DNA of 64,000 bases from Vibrio anguillarum. GTDB lineage: Bacteria > Pseudomonadota > Gammaproteobacteria > Enterobacterales > Vibrionaceae. The position numbers were made by a program, and so were the translations under genes. Location of the stretch: the NCBI RefSeq assembly GCF_001989995.2, contig NZ_JAHGUP010000004.1:1-64000 (forward strand), given 5' to 3'. The notes beneath the pieces are model-generated. The model saw nothing but the letters and a program-made list of their open reading frames with translations, did no database searches and was not told where the DNA came from. Below, piece by piece: positions 1 through 8,545 of the stretch (within the stretch, counting starts at the first letter, position 1; the number at the start of each line of letters is the position of its first letter).

Positions 1-293
1 TATGGCAGTCCTTCATCCAAAAAGCTTCTTTGCAACGCTGTCGGATTAATCATGCCCATCACACGAGACAGCGTATCTGCAGAAGGAATACCAGCGTCAA
101 AGTGACCATATCGTTTGAGGAAATCTAAGCGAGCATTGCCAAAATCGATAATGCCATCCCAGCCATCATGACCCGACAAAACGCCACAAATTGTCAGCAA
201 AATAATGTCTGATAATTTGTGTGCTATTTTATTTTCCTGTCGATAATCTTTAATGATTTGAAAGTGCATAAATGGGTTGGTTAACTCGCTCAT
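1..293 (-). CDS. ISAs1-family (H-repeat type) transposase, N-terminal part
   Basis: The reading frame starts at ATG 293 (MSELTNPFMHFQIIKDYRQE) and is open to the window edge, so about 97 N-terminal residues are visible. The text LSDIILLTICGVLSG, then HDGWDGIIDFGNARLDFLKRYG and IPSADTLSRVMGMI, is the N-terminal domain of the ISAs1/H-rpt transposase family. The catalytic DDE part lies outside the window. A short inverted repeat (GCTCCTA/TAGGAGC, 300-320) sits just upstream of the start. IS1358, found next to O-antigen clusters in V. cholerae and V. anguillarum, belongs to the same family, so this position beside wzz is typical. Whether the element is intact cannot be judged here. Confidence 0.85.
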   Translation of the reverse strand, partial: MSELTNPFMHFQIIKDYRQENKIAHKLSDIILLTICGVLSGHDGWDGIIDFGNARLDFLKRYGHFDAGIPSADTLSRVMGMINPTALQRSFLDEGLP

Positions 294-466
294 ATTTAGG
301 CTCCTATATTGTCTAGGAGCAATTAGAAAACAACAAAAATGATCCACAAGCAGATCTTGATTTTCATTTGGTTACATTCAATAGTTGGGATTCGTGATAG
401 GTTCAAAGCGGATTCTTAGCATCTTTGCAGCCCTTATATATCAACGACCTTCATGCGGTTTCCCTG
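1..466 (-). mobile_element. ISAs1-family insertion sequence, end facing wzz
   Basis: The transposase reads out of the window to the left. Its right terminus is probably within 321-466, a non-coding stretch. A candidate end reading CAGGG on the minus strand lies at 462-466, ten bases from the wzz stop codon. I did not see the other end, so terminal repeats and target duplication are unverified. Confidence 0.4.
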
Positions 467-475
467 CTGCCTGGT

Positions 476-1612
476 CTAAGCTTTTTCTTCTTCTTTTCTA
501 AACGCAAACCTCACCAGCACAATCGCAACGCCAAGCATGCCGCCCAGTAAGGTTCCAAGCACCGCTATCAATGCTCGTTTGGGCTCATCACGGCTAATCG
601 GCGCTTCTGGTTGCTCTAAGTAAGCGTAACCTTGCACTTGCGCTGGTTTTACTTTACCTAATAGCTCAACCTGCTGAACTTGGGCTTGCAGCAGCGCTAA
701 GCGTGGTTCAAACACACTTAAATTCGTTATACTTTTTAATGCATCGACTTTGGCTTGCAATGCTTTACTACCAATACTAATGGCAAACAGCTTCTCTTCA
801 TTCAGATTTTGTACAGGCTCATTAATATTGGCCGCTTTTGCAATTGCCAATGCATTCTGCACTCGCGCCAATTCCACCTGCAGGCGCAATTGGGTTTGCT
901 GCTGCAAACTACTGTATTGCTGGCTAAGTTGGTTATGTTTTACCGTCAATTTACTGGTAAGGTCATTGGTTAGCTGCTGGTTCAGTTGTTGGTTAATAAA
1001 GTCGATATAGGCGTTAAGCAACACTAAACTGCTGGCTTTATCAATTGACTGAAAGCTGAGATAAAAATCACCCGCTTGTGTCTTACCCACTTCTTGAGCC
1101 GTAATTTTGCCATACCAACTTTGATAAAAGCGCGCCACATCATCAGTTTCGTTATTTTCATTCACTTTAAGCTGTTGCTGCTCAATGGCTAAAAAAGTAG
1201 GGTTACTTTGCATAAAGCGCTTTTTATTGTCATTAGTATTAAATGCACGCACAAAACGCTGGAAAATAGTGGCTGGGTTAATTAAGCCATCAAGCTCTTT
1301 ACTCACAATAATGGTGCCATCTTCTTGGTAGAGATCAAACAATGGCTGATACTGCTTCACCTGTTGCAGGAAGGTTACAACTTGGCTTAATTCAGGCTGG
1401 GTAACGGTTGCTTTAGCGCTCCACCACTGCTGCGCCGTCAATGCATATACCACCGCCATCACAGCAAACAAAACAGTGCACAGCACTATGGTCAATTTCC
1501 CTTGCCATAGCACACTAAACAACTCACGCAGGTCAATTTCATCATTATTGCTTTGCTGATAGTAAGAAGGCACTGGTGGGTATGAAGAGTGCGAAAAAGG
1601 GGATTGATTCAC
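476..1612 (-). CDS. wzz: Wzz-family polysaccharide chain-length regulator
   Basis: An inner-membrane polysaccharide co-polymerase that sets the modal length of O-antigen or capsule chains made by Wzy. The protein has about 378 residues. The N-terminal Wzz domain starts with DEIDLRELFSVLWQGK, followed by a first membrane helix (LTIVLCTVLFAVMAVVYAL). A long periplasmic, glutamine-rich coiled-coil region follows. A proline-rich stretch (QPEAPISRDEP) precedes the second membrane helix (ALIAVLGTLLGGMLGVAIVLV) and a short basic cytoplasmic tail (RFAFRKEEEK). The frame stays open upstream to 1744, but that part crosses the ops element and an octamer repeat. GTG 1612, with AGG upstream and the expected N-terminus VNQSPFSHSS, is the better start. 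It is the first gene after the JUMPstart element, so RfaH control is likely. Confidence 0.85.
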   Translation of the reverse strand: MNQSPFSHSSYPPVPSYYQQSNNDEIDLRELFSVLWQGKLTIVLCTVLFAVMAVVYALTAQQWWSAKATVTQPELSQVVTFLQQVKQYQPLFDLYQEDGTIIVSKELDGLINPATIFQRFVRAFNTNDNKKRFMQSNPTFLAIEQQQLKVNENNETDDVARFYQSWYGKITAQEVGKTQAGDFYLSFQSIDKASSLVLLNAYIDFINQQLNQQLTNDLTSKLTVKHNQLSQQYSSLQQQTQLRLQVELARVQNALAIAKAANINEPVQNLNEEKLFAISIGSKALQAKVDALKSITNLSVFEPRLALLQAQVQQVELLGKVKPAQVQGYAYLEQPEAPISRDEPKRALIAVLGTLLGGMLGVAIVLVRFAFRKEEEKA

Positions 1613-1640
1613 AGTGTTGATCCTATCATTGGTTTTTAGG

Positions 1641-1679
1641 CACGCTACCGCCCTTAGGTATCCGCTCCTAAAGGCTGAC
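1641..1679 (-). promoter_or_regulatory. JUMPstart element with ops site (RfaH recruitment)
   Basis: The minus strand reads GGCGGTAGCGTG at 1652-1641, an exact match to the 12-base ops sequence that pauses RNA polymerase and loads RfaH. It is preceded by a JUMPstart-like stretch (CAGCC...TAAGG). It lies 28 bases upstream of the wzz start and points into wzz, so it marks the leader of a long leftward polysaccharide operon. In other vibrios JUMPstart/ops elements also lie beside gmhD/hldD at the edge of the O/K-antigen cluster (from memory). Confidence 0.9.
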
Positions 1680-1723
1680 TGTTTAAATTGTTGTTCAAGC
1701 TTTATCGAATTTGTCAATTTCGA

Positions 1724-1763
1724 GCCACCTTGCCACCTTGCCACCTTGCCACCTTGCCACCTT
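1724..1763. repeat. Octanucleotide tandem repeat (GCCACCTT)5
   Basis: Five perfect head-to-tail copies of GCCACCTT (AAGGTGGC on the wzz strand), with a partial sixth copy at 1764-1765. The array lies in the leader or promoter region of the wzz operon, upstream of the ops site and between wzz and hldD. Simple repeats of this kind can change length by slippage. Confidence 0.9.
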
Positions 1764-1832
1764 GCGTGCCGAAGTTTAAAGCAAAACCCTTTTCAAGGCT
1801 AGACGTTCAATGAGAAAAGCGAGCTTTTGTGA

Positions 1833-1860
1833 TTACAGCCACTAGCTAAGCCGCTATAAT
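1833..1860 (+). promoter_or_regulatory. Probable sigma70 promoter of hldD
   Basis: TTACAG (1833-1838), a 16-base spacer, then a consensus TATAAT (1855-1860), 38 bases upstream of the hldD start codon. Confidence 0.6.
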
Positions 1861-1898
1861 GCGCATAATTGTTCGTATTATAACCATAGGAATTTTGT

Positions 1899-2840
1899 AT
1901 GATCATCGTAACGGGTGGCGCTGGCATGATTGGCAGCAACATTATCAAAGCGCTAAATGAACAAGGCATTACTGATATTCTTGTTGTCGATAACTTAAAA
2001 AATGGGCGTAAATTCAAAAACCTAGTTGATCTGGACATTGCCGATTACATGGACCGAGACGATTTCTTGGTGCAGATCATGTCTGGTGAGGATTTTGGTC
2101 CTATCGAAGCCGTATTTCATGAAGGCGCTTGCTCTGCCACTACCGAATGGGATGGCAAGTATGTGATGCTTAATAACTATGAGTATTCTAAAGAACTACT
2201 GCACTACTGCTTAGAGCGCGGCATTCCATTTTTGTATGCTTCATCAGCCGCAACCTATGGCGATACCAATACCTTCATTGAAGAAAAAGAGTATGAAGGT
2301 GCGCTGAATGTATACGGCTATTCCAAACAGCAGTTTGATAACTATGTACGCCGTATTTGGCAAGAAGCACAAGCACACGGTGAGACCCTTTCCCAAATTA
2401 CCGGTTTTCGTTATTTCAATGTCTATGGCCCGCGTGAACAGCACAAAGGCTCAATGGCTTCTGTTGCTTTTCATTTAAATAATCAAATGAATGCCGGTGA
2501 AAACCCGAAACTGTTTGCAGGTAGTGAAACCTTCCAGCGTGATTTCGTTTATGTAGGTGACGTTGCGGCTGTGAACTTATGGTTTATGAACAACGGTGTA
2601 TCTGGTATTTATAACTTGGGTACTGGCAACGCAGAATCTTTCCAAGAAGTGGCTAAAGCCGTTATCAAGCACCATGGTAAAGGTGAGGTTGAAACCATTC
2701 CATTCCCAGATCACTTGAAAGGTGCGTACCAAGAGTTCACTGAGGCCGATTTAACGAAATTGCGCGCCGCAGGTTGTCAGCATCAATTTAAGACGGTGGC
2801 TGAAGGTGTGGCTGAGTATATGATGTTGATTAATAAGTAG
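1899..2840 (+). CDS. hldD: ADP-L-glycero-D-manno-heptose 6-epimerase
   Basis: Last step of ADP-heptose synthesis: converts ADP-D-glycero-D-manno-heptose to the L-glycero form, the donor used by the heptosyltransferases encoded nearby (also called rfaD, gmhD). It is a cytoplasmic short-chain dehydrogenase-type epimerase of 313 residues, full length for the family. The NAD(P)-binding loop GGAGMIG is at residues 6-12 and the catalytic YxxxK (YGYSK) at about 139-143. [11 protein letters not shown] and the C-terminal [14 protein letters not shown] are typical of HldD. RBS TAGGAAT lies 9 bases upstream. It is the boundary gene between the leftward O-antigen/capsule operon and the rightward core cluster. 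Confidence 0.97.
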   Translation: MIIVTGGAGMIGSNIIKALNEQGITDILVVDNLKNGRKFKNLVDLDIADYMDRDDFLVQIMSGEDFGPIEAVFHEGACSATTEWDGKYVMLNNYEYSKELLHYCLERGIPFLYASSAATYGDTNTFIEEKEYEGALNVYGYSKQQFDNYVRRIWQEAQAHGETLSQITGFRYFNVYGPREQHKGSMASVAFHLNNQMNAGENPKLFAGSETFQRDFVYVGDVAAVNLWFMNNGVSGIYNLGTGNAESFQEVAKAVIKHHGKGEVETIPFPDHLKGAYQEFTEADLTKLRAAGCQHQFKTVAEGVAEYMMLINK

Positions 2841-2853
2841 TGAGGCTGTAATC

Positions 2854-2920
2854 ACCCCCTCCTAACCTCCCCCTAAAAGGGGGAGGAATTAATAAACATC
2901 TCTCCCTAAAAGGGGAGGAA
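2854..2920. repeat. GC-rich palindromic intergenic repeat, copy A
   Basis: CCCCCTCCTAACCTCCCCCT, then AAAAGGGGGAGGAATTAATA, then a second TCCCTAAAAGGGGAGG hairpin. Related sequences sit at 30421-30545 and 59693-59729. The hairpins could also affect transcription between hldD and the next gene, but there is no clean U-tract. Confidence 0.75.
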
Positions 2921-2983
2921 TGAAAAATTGATCATGTTTCTTAGACATATGAAAAGCCCTTGCTGCTAACTCGTGGAGTATTA

Positions 2984-4753
2984 ATGAATATATTAATGGC
3001 CTTATCTCAACTTGAGGTCACTGGGGCAGAGGTTTACGCCACAACCGCTGGTGATGAACTAACAAAGCGTGGGCATAAGGTATTTTATGTTTCCGATACG
3101 CTAACAAAACCTCACCAAGGGCTATTTTATAAACTCCGTTTTAATAAACGCAGTATTCCTCGCCGCTTTTGGCATGTGGGTTATCTTATTTATCTGATTA
3201 AGAAACACCATATCCAGCTAGTGCATGCTCACTCTCGCGCCTCCAGCTGGAGTTGTCACATTGCTTGCAAATTAACAAATACGCCTATGGTCACCACAGT
3301 ACATGGTCGTCAGCCTGTACACGCATCTCGTAAAAAATTTCACGCCATGGGTGACAAAGCACTACCGGTTTGTGAGGCCATTGAACAACAACTCATGACT
3401 GAATTGAATGTTCCACAAAGCTTGCTCGTCGTAAGCCGAAACGGCATTGAAACGCAAGAATTCACTTGGCAAAACGCTCCTCAAAATAGCAAACCCGTGG
3501 TCAGTATTATTGGTAGGTTAACCGGCCCAAAAGGGGATCTTTGTTATCGGTTGCTCGATGAGTGTTTAGACTCAGCGAAATACCACATTCAGGTCATATC
3601 TGGCTCTAAAATTGAAGCACGTTTTGATAAGTTTACTTCCGACGTTCACTTTCTTGGTTATTCACAAGATGTCGTCTCGATACTTGCTCAATCAGACTTA
3701 GTCATTGGGGCTGGCAGAGTGGCAATGGAATCTTTGCTATGTGGACGGCCTACCCTGGCAATCGGTGAGGCAAGTGCAATTGGTATTGTCGATGACGATA
3801 ATATCGCTGCGGCCATGGCAAGCAACTTCGGTGACATCGGGCCGAAAGATCTCGATATTGATTTTGCAAAAATTAGTCAATATGTGGAACAAGGGTTAAA
3901 AACACCACACTGCTCGCCACAAGTCAGAGAGATAATTCAGCACAGCTACAGCTTAACCAATGTGGTCGATCAAATAGAAGATATTTATCAAACGGTTTAC
4001 GTTGAAAAACTGCGTAAAGAGATGCCAATCATCATGTACCATCGTTTTATTAAGGATGATAGTGAAAAAGGCGTACATGGAACCTATCTGCATATTGACA
4101 TGCTTGAAAAGCACTTCAACCTGCTAAAAAAAATGGGGTTTGAAACGCTAACCTTTAAAGATTTAGCGGATAAAGGACTCATTCACCGCCTTGAATCAGG
4201 CAAGCGCTATATCATCTTAACGGTTGATGACGGGTATCAAGATAACTACGAATTGATGTTGCCGCTATTACGAAAATATGGTTTTAAAGCGGTTGTCTAT
4301 ATAGTAACGGGGGAGGGTTTTAACCGTTGGGATGTTGAAGTACCGAGCAACCCAGAAAAACCAGTGCCTTTAATGTCTCGTCAGCAAGTCAAAGCATTAC
4401 ACGATTCAGGGCTAGTTGAAATTGGGGGTCATACAATGACTCATCCATTTCTCAGCAAACTCAGTGAATCTGAACAGCGTCAAGAGATCTCACGCAATAA
4501 GCTTGAACTCGAAGAGCTACTAGACGAACAACTGGTTTCTTTTGCATACCCCTATGGCGATCATGATGCGCACTCAAAACAGATCGTGCATCAATGTGGC
4601 TATCAATTTGCGGTTGCAACCAACAGCGGCCCATTGTTAATGCATCAAGATCCATATCAAATACGACGTATTGCTATTTTCCCTAAAACCGATGTATTTG
4701 GCCTATGGCGTAAAGTACGCGGTAATTATACGTTTCGTAAATTAGGAAACTAA
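2984..4753 (+). CDS. Fusion protein: GT4-type glycosyltransferase plus NodB-type polysaccharide deacetylase
   Basis: The protein has 589 residues in two enzyme domains. Residues 1-340 are a GT-B glycosyltransferase of the GT4 kind: MNILMALSQLEVTGAEVYA, HAHSRASSW, VTTVHGR, VSRNGIE and IIGRLTGPKG are visible. Residues from about 345 to the end are a NodB carbohydrate deacetylase: MPIIMYHRF, the metal-binding TVDDGYQD (about 414-421), GGHTMTHP (H-x3-H, about 481-488) and FAYPYGDHD. Glycosyl transfer and N- or O-deacetylation of one LPS sugar may therefore be coupled. ATG 2984 is chosen over an upstream TTG at 2960 because GGAG lies 5 bases before it. V. cholerae has a wav-cluster gene at the equivalent place beside gmhD. 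Substrate unknown. Confidence 0.82.
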   Translation: MNILMALSQLEVTGAEVYATTAGDELTKRGHKVFYVSDTLTKPHQGLFYKLRFNKRSIPRRFWHVGYLIYLIKKHHIQLVHAHSRASSWSCHIACKLTNTPMVTTVHGRQPVHASRKKFHAMGDKALPVCEAIEQQLMTELNVPQSLLVVSRNGIETQEFTWQNAPQNSKPVVSIIGRLTGPKGDLCYRLLDECLDSAKYHIQVISGSKIEARFDKFTSDVHFLGYSQDVVSILAQSDLVIGAGRVAMESLLCGRPTLAIGEASAIGIVDDDNIAAAMASNFGDIGPKDLDIDFAKISQYVEQGLKTPHCSPQVREIIQHSYSLTNVVDQIEDIYQTVYVEKLRKEMPIIMYHRFIKDDSEKGVHGTYLHIDMLEKHFNLLKKMGFETLTFKDLADKGLIHRLESGKRYIILTVDDGYQDNYELMLPLLRKYGFKAVVYIVTGEGFNRWDVEVPSNPEKPVPLMSRQQVKALHDSGLVEIGGHTMTHPFLSKLSESEQRQEISRNKLELEELLDEQLVSFAYPYGDHDAHSKQIVHQCGYQFAVATNSGPLLMHQDPYQIRRIAIFPKTDVFGLWRKVRGNYTFRKLGN

Positions 4754-4816
4754 CTATGGCGTGCAAATAATAACAACTTTAGTTTATTAACCGAAACTCA
4801 TACTAAGGGATTGAAT

Positions 4817-5377
4817 ATGTCTGGTTTCTCTTTTATAGAAAAATTGCGTAATAAAATTAGGATTAAACCGAACAATCATATTCAGGTTGGTAAAAATACT
4901 CGAATCCGTTACTGTGACATTCACGTTAATGGTAAAAACAATCACCTTATCATTCATGATGGTGCTAATTTAAAAGGCGTCTCAATTGAGTTGAATGGTG
5001 AAAACTGTACCTTAGAAATCGGGACAAATTGTGTTATAGGGGAGAATTGCTTTTTCTCTTGCCGAGAACGTAATACTCAACTTTTTATCGGTGACAACTG
5101 TATGTTTTCACGTAATGTAAAGATAATGACCAGTGATGGCCATGATATATTGCGTGATGGGAAGCGTATCAATTTAGCTAAAAGTATTTATATCGGTTCA
5201 CGAGTTTGGTTAGCCGATAACGTCACTGTATTAAAAGGCGTGTCAATTGGCAATGGTTCGATCGTTGGTATTAACTCAACAGTAACACATTCCGTTGCCG
5301 ATAACTCAGCAGCAGCGGGTAATCCTGCTCGAGTTATCGCTGATTCTATAGTTTGGCAGGAAGAGTTAACTTTTTAA
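4817..5377 (+). CDS. Left-handed beta-helix acyltransferase (WcaF/LacA type)
   Basis: The protein has 186 residues and a hexapeptide-repeat fold. The repeats run through much of the sequence (for example VSIELNGENCTLEIGTN, IGENCFFSC, IYIGSRVWLADNVTVL, IGNGSIVGINS), and the usual C-terminal AAGNPARVIADSIVW motif follows. Such enzymes transfer acetyl groups from acetyl-CoA to sugar hydroxyls or amines in the cytoplasm. ATG 4817 has AAGGGA at a good distance; an upstream TTG at 4811 is too close to it. It lies between the deacetylase fusion gene and the convergent waaL, so a role in core or O-antigen decoration is inferred. The acceptor cannot be deduced. Confidence 0.8.
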   Translation: MSGFSFIEKLRNKIRIKPNNHIQVGKNTRIRYCDIHVNGKNNHLIIHDGANLKGVSIELNGENCTLEIGTNCVIGENCFFSCRERNTQLFIGDNCMFSRNVKIMTSDGHDILRDGKRINLAKSIYIGSRVWLADNVTVLKGVSIGNGSIVGINSTVTHSVADNSAAAGNPARVIADSIVWQEELTF

Positions 5378-5411
5378 ACTAACCGTTTACTCATTATTCA
5401 ATAAATATTAT

Positions 5412-6617
5412 TTAAAAAGATGGCGAATTTTTATCCTTTCCTATCTCTGAAAAACGGATCAACAAGCCACATAAGATCGTTAGTAAATAAATAAGATGTG
5501 TATGGTGCAAAGGAACATCAGTTAAACCTGCAAGCATAAGCATAATAAGCATGCTATTAACTAGTGGATTACCGATATATTTAACACCCGAACAAGTAAA
5601 ATTAATGATTAAAGTAAAACAAAATAAAAACATTACCAGAGTTCCCACCACCCCATAGCGGGCTAAAGAATCTAAATATTGATTATGTAAATGGGGCTGA
5701 ATAGCTGCACCACGATTTTTCATACCGGAAATGCTGTCTTGCAAACTGTCATCCCCAAGACCCAAAATAGGGTCATGAACAATCACATCCAAACCATGCT
5801 TCCATAAGTCGAACCGAATACCGATAGAGGTATTATGGTTCCCTTTCTCTATCATCGAAATTTCGTATTGCGTCTGTTTAATCCGAGTATCAATTTCTTT
5901 CTCAAAAAATGCATAAAATAGCACCGAAATGACACATATTGAAAAACACAAAAAAATATAATGTTTAACGGTCGGCTTTACTGCAACAATCATCAAATAA
6001 AGAATCGCCACAGGTAAAAAGAGAATTACCCCTCGCACATCGGTCATGATAATGGCCGCCAATGAAAGCAAGCCGCCTATACCAGCAAGCGTTTTCAACA
6101 CTTTATCTGATTGATTTAAAACAAAGTAAACGCAACACAACAAGAGAAAAGAGACATATAAAGCATAAGGTATCGGGTTTGTCGCAATGCCAACACGCGC
6201 AATGTTCATCACAAAATGTTCATACAACGCATTTAGCCCACAAATAACTGAAGCTAATGCAACAATGTAATAAATCCACTGGCGTGATATTTTATTCCAC
6301 GGCACAAAAAGCAAATAAACCAAACTTGCAATCAACGTTCTAGGTAAAGAAAATTCATCACCACGGACAAAGTGATAGCCAGAGAAAATCACTATCATCA
6401 ATAATCCAGAGATAAAAAAGCCCCTTAACTCTGAATTCCAGTTTTCACTAATTGCATGTCGATATTTTAACAAGCAATAAAGAGAAACTATTGGTATCAA
6501 CCGTGAAAGAATAAACTTACTATCAGAAAAATTAAATATAAGCATTAACACGACCACTAATGGTGATAGTAAAAATAACTTTTCTATATGATTAATTTTT
6601 TTATTTTTTATAAGCAT
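5412..6617 (-). CDS. waaL: O-antigen ligase WaaL
   Basis: Inner-membrane enzyme that moves undecaprenyl-linked O-antigen onto lipid A-core on the periplasmic side. The protein has 401 residues with about a dozen hydrophobic segments. The Wzy_C/ligase signature is in the large periplasmic loop (GLGDDSLQD, then QPHLHNQYLDSLARYGVVG), where the histidine of the H-N-x-Y-L motif is conserved in ligases. This family is very divergent, so the call leans on topology, this motif and the position in the core cluster. The start overlaps the end of the GT25 gene by 17 bases, so the two form a small leftward unit. Confidence 0.85.
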   Translation of the reverse strand: MLIKNKKINHIEKLFLLSPLVVVLMLIFNFSDSKFILSRLIPIVSLYCLLKYRHAISENWNSELRGFFISGLLMIVIFSGYHFVRGDEFSLPRTLIASLVYLLFVPWNKISRQWIYYIVALASVICGLNALYEHFVMNIARVGIATNPIPYALYVSFLLLCCVYFVLNQSDKVLKTLAGIGGLLSLAAIIMTDVRGVILFLPVAILYLMIVAVKPTVKHYIFLCFSICVISVLFYAFFEKEIDTRIKQTQYEISMIEKGNHNTSIGIRFDLWKHGLDVIVHDPILGLGDDSLQDSISGMKNRGAAIQPHLHNQYLDSLARYGVVGTLVMFLFCFTLIINFTCSGVKYIGNPLVNSMLIMLMLAGLTDVPLHHTHLIYLLTILCGLLIRFSEIGKDKNSPSF

Positions 6618-7329
6618 TATTTGCTAAGGCCATTTTTACTTTGCGATACAGTGAGTACAATTCACGAGTGGGTTTTCTGTGCAATGGAGCCTTGGGTTGC
6701 TGTTCGTTTTGAAACGTTGTGTCAAAGTATTGAGGATTTGCAACCACACTTGGTAAAAATAAAAATGAAGGCATCTGATGCAAATATAGTGACCCCATAT
6801 AGTTATCAACAGGCATCGACCAATACTGTGAAGCTTTAAGTAATTTCGTTGCTGCATCAGGAGAAAGTGCATAAGCTCTAGTGCCACCAAAATTATTACT
6901 TAGAAAATAGATGTCGTAGTTCTTTGCCTGTTCCTTCAAGAACAGTTGACTGCGTTCACAAGCTTCCTCCAATCTCAAAAAGCCATATTCTTGGGTTTTA
7001 ATTTTGATTAGATCAATAAAATGTATAAAGCAGGGTAATAGCTCAGCATCATCCTCTAAAACAATGATCGGCTCATTCAACTCAACACTCTTTTGCCAGA
7101 GTAGGTAATGGCTCGCGTAGCAGCCCATCTCCCCTTTTGAAGGCATTTTACCACTGGTAAACCATAACCGCTTGGTATAGTCATAATTGGCAAATAAAGG
7201 GTGTGGCGGAACAACTCGACCATCAATCGCATCAAAGAACTCAAAATCTAGGCCGTAATTAGCCATTTGTTGCTCAATGGATGCTCGTCTTTCTAGGCTG
7301 TTTTTAAGGCTAATAACGTAGATTTTCAT
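6601..7329 (-). CDS. Glycosyltransferase family 25 (LPS core)
   Basis: The protein has 242 residues. MKIYVISLKNSLERRASIEQ and the following FFDAIDGR are the hallmark N-terminus of GT25, known from Lgt/Lex/Lob proteins that add hexoses to lipooligosaccharide. VLEDDAEL holds the acidic metal-binding motif and GCYASHYLLW is also typical. The frame is open upstream to 7374, but ATG 7329 gives the family N-terminus. It is transcribed with waaL and divergently from waaF. The sugar and linkage are unknown. Confidence 0.87.
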   Translation of the reverse strand: MKIYVISLKNSLERRASIEQQMANYGLDFEFFDAIDGRVVPPHPLFANYDYTKRLWFTSGKMPSKGEMGCYASHYLLWQKSVELNEPIIVLEDDAELLPCFIHFIDLIKIKTQEYGFLRLEEACERSQLFLKEQAKNYDIYFLSNNFGGTRAYALSPDAATKLLKASQYWSMPVDNYMGSLYLHQMPSFLFLPSVVANPQYFDTTFQNEQQPKAPLHRKPTRELYSLYRKVKMALANNAYKK

Positions 7330-7470
7330 CACAAAAACTCGAATTTCTATAATATGCTCGCCAACATGCTGCACAATACTTATTCTCAGGTTGAGGCGGA
7401 TTAGAGCATATCTTGCCTAGCATTTGAATGCATTTTTTAATAGAAATTGAGTTTTATCAAACGAGCGCTG

Positions 7471-7479
7471 TGCTAGAAT
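7471..7479 (+). promoter_or_regulatory. Possible extended -10 promoter of the waaF operon
   Basis: TGC followed by TAGAAT (7474-7479) forms an extended -10, 28 bases before the waaF start. No good -35 was seen. Confidence 0.4.
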
Positions 7480-7507
7480 GGCCGCAAAATAAGAATGACG
7501 GTGAAAA

Positions 7508-8545
7508 ATGAAGTTACTGATTGTGGGCCCTTCATGGGTAGGCGATATGGTGATGTCACAAAGTTTATATCAACGCCTTAAGCAACAGCACCCTGATGCA
7601 CAAATTGACGTTCTAGCCCCCGCTTGGTGCAAACCTATTTTGGAACGCATGCCAGAAGTTAATTGCGCGATTGAAATGTCGATTGGGCACGGCGCTTTTA
7701 ATCTTGCAGGTCGATGGGCGCTCGCACAAGAGCTAAAACGCAACAATTACACTCATGCCTATGTCTTACCAAATTCGGCAAAATCAGCACTCATACCGCT
7801 ATTTGCGGGTATTCCTTCTCGTACTGGCTGGAAGGGTGAGTTTCGCTACGGCTTACTTACTGATCTTCGCCCTAATCGTAAAGTGTTCCAGTATATGGTT
7901 GAACGCTATGTGGCTCTTGCTTATTCAAAAGAAAGCATGCTCGATGAAGTACAGCTAGAAAACTGCCCTCACCCTTCTTTATTAGTTGATAGCAAAGCTC
8001 AGCAATATGCCATTTCAAGATTAGGCTTATCGACAACCAAACCAATTGTCGGTTTATGCCCAGGGGCTGAGTTTGGTCCGGCTAAAAGATGGCCTGACCA
8101 CTATTATGCTCAAGTTGCACAACACGCTATTGAAAGCGGCTATCAAATCTGGCTTTTTGGCTCGACCAAGGATAGCAAAGTATGTGACCTCATTCGTTCA
8201 GCACTTAGCACCGAACAACAAAAATATGCCTTTAATCTAGCTGGACAAACCTCACTTGTTGAAGCTGTGGATCTGTTGGCTGCTTGCCATACCGTCATCA
8301 GTAATGATTCAGGATTAATGCATGTCTCCGCCGCCGTAGATTGTAATATCGTCGCAATTTATGGATCAAGCTCACCGCAATACACGCCACCGCTAACTGA
8401 GCGCTTAGAAATGGTGTATACCGATATTGAATGCCGCCCATGCTTTAAGCGAACCTGCCCATTAGGGCACTTAAATTGCCTAAATCAACTGCAACCGGTG
8501 CAAGTTATTCAAGCTTTAGATAGATTTATTGGAAAAGATTCATGA
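7508..8545 (+). CDS. waaF: ADP-heptose--LPS heptosyltransferase II
   Basis: Adds the second L-glycero-D-manno-heptose to the inner core. A GT9 protein of 345 residues, normal for WaaF. Start MKLLIVGPSWVGDMVMSQSLYQRL is diagnostic, as are GLCPGAEFGPAKRWP and SNDSGLMHVSAAVDCNIVAIYGSSSP in the nucleotide-binding C-terminal half, ending with the CRPCFKRTCPLGH cysteine segment of WaaF. It heads a tightly packed rightward operon; its stop overlaps the next start (ATGA). Confidence 0.96.
   Translation: MKLLIVGPSWVGDMVMSQSLYQRLKQQHPDAQIDVLAPAWCKPILERMPEVNCAIEMSIGHGAFNLAGRWALAQELKRNNYTHAYVLPNSAKSALIPLFAGIPSRTGWKGEFRYGLLTDLRPNRKVFQYMVERYVALAYSKESMLDEVQLENCPHPSLLVDSKAQQYAISRLGLSTTKPIVGLCPGAEFGPAKRWPDHYYAQVAQHAIESGYQIWLFGSTKDSKVCDLIRSALSTEQQKYAFNLAGQTSLVEAVDLLAACHTVISNDSGLMHVSAAVDCNIVAIYGSSSPQYTPPLTERLEMVYTDIECRPCFKRTCPLGHLNCLNQLQPVQVIQALDRFIGKDS

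Noticed and set aside
1724..1763. Tandem octamers considered as a CRISPR array
   Set aside because: The units are 8 bases with no spacers.
2854..2920. GC-rich repeat considered as the hldD terminator
   Set aside because: The stems lack a T-tract and related sequence occurs at two other places, so it is better called a dispersed repeat.
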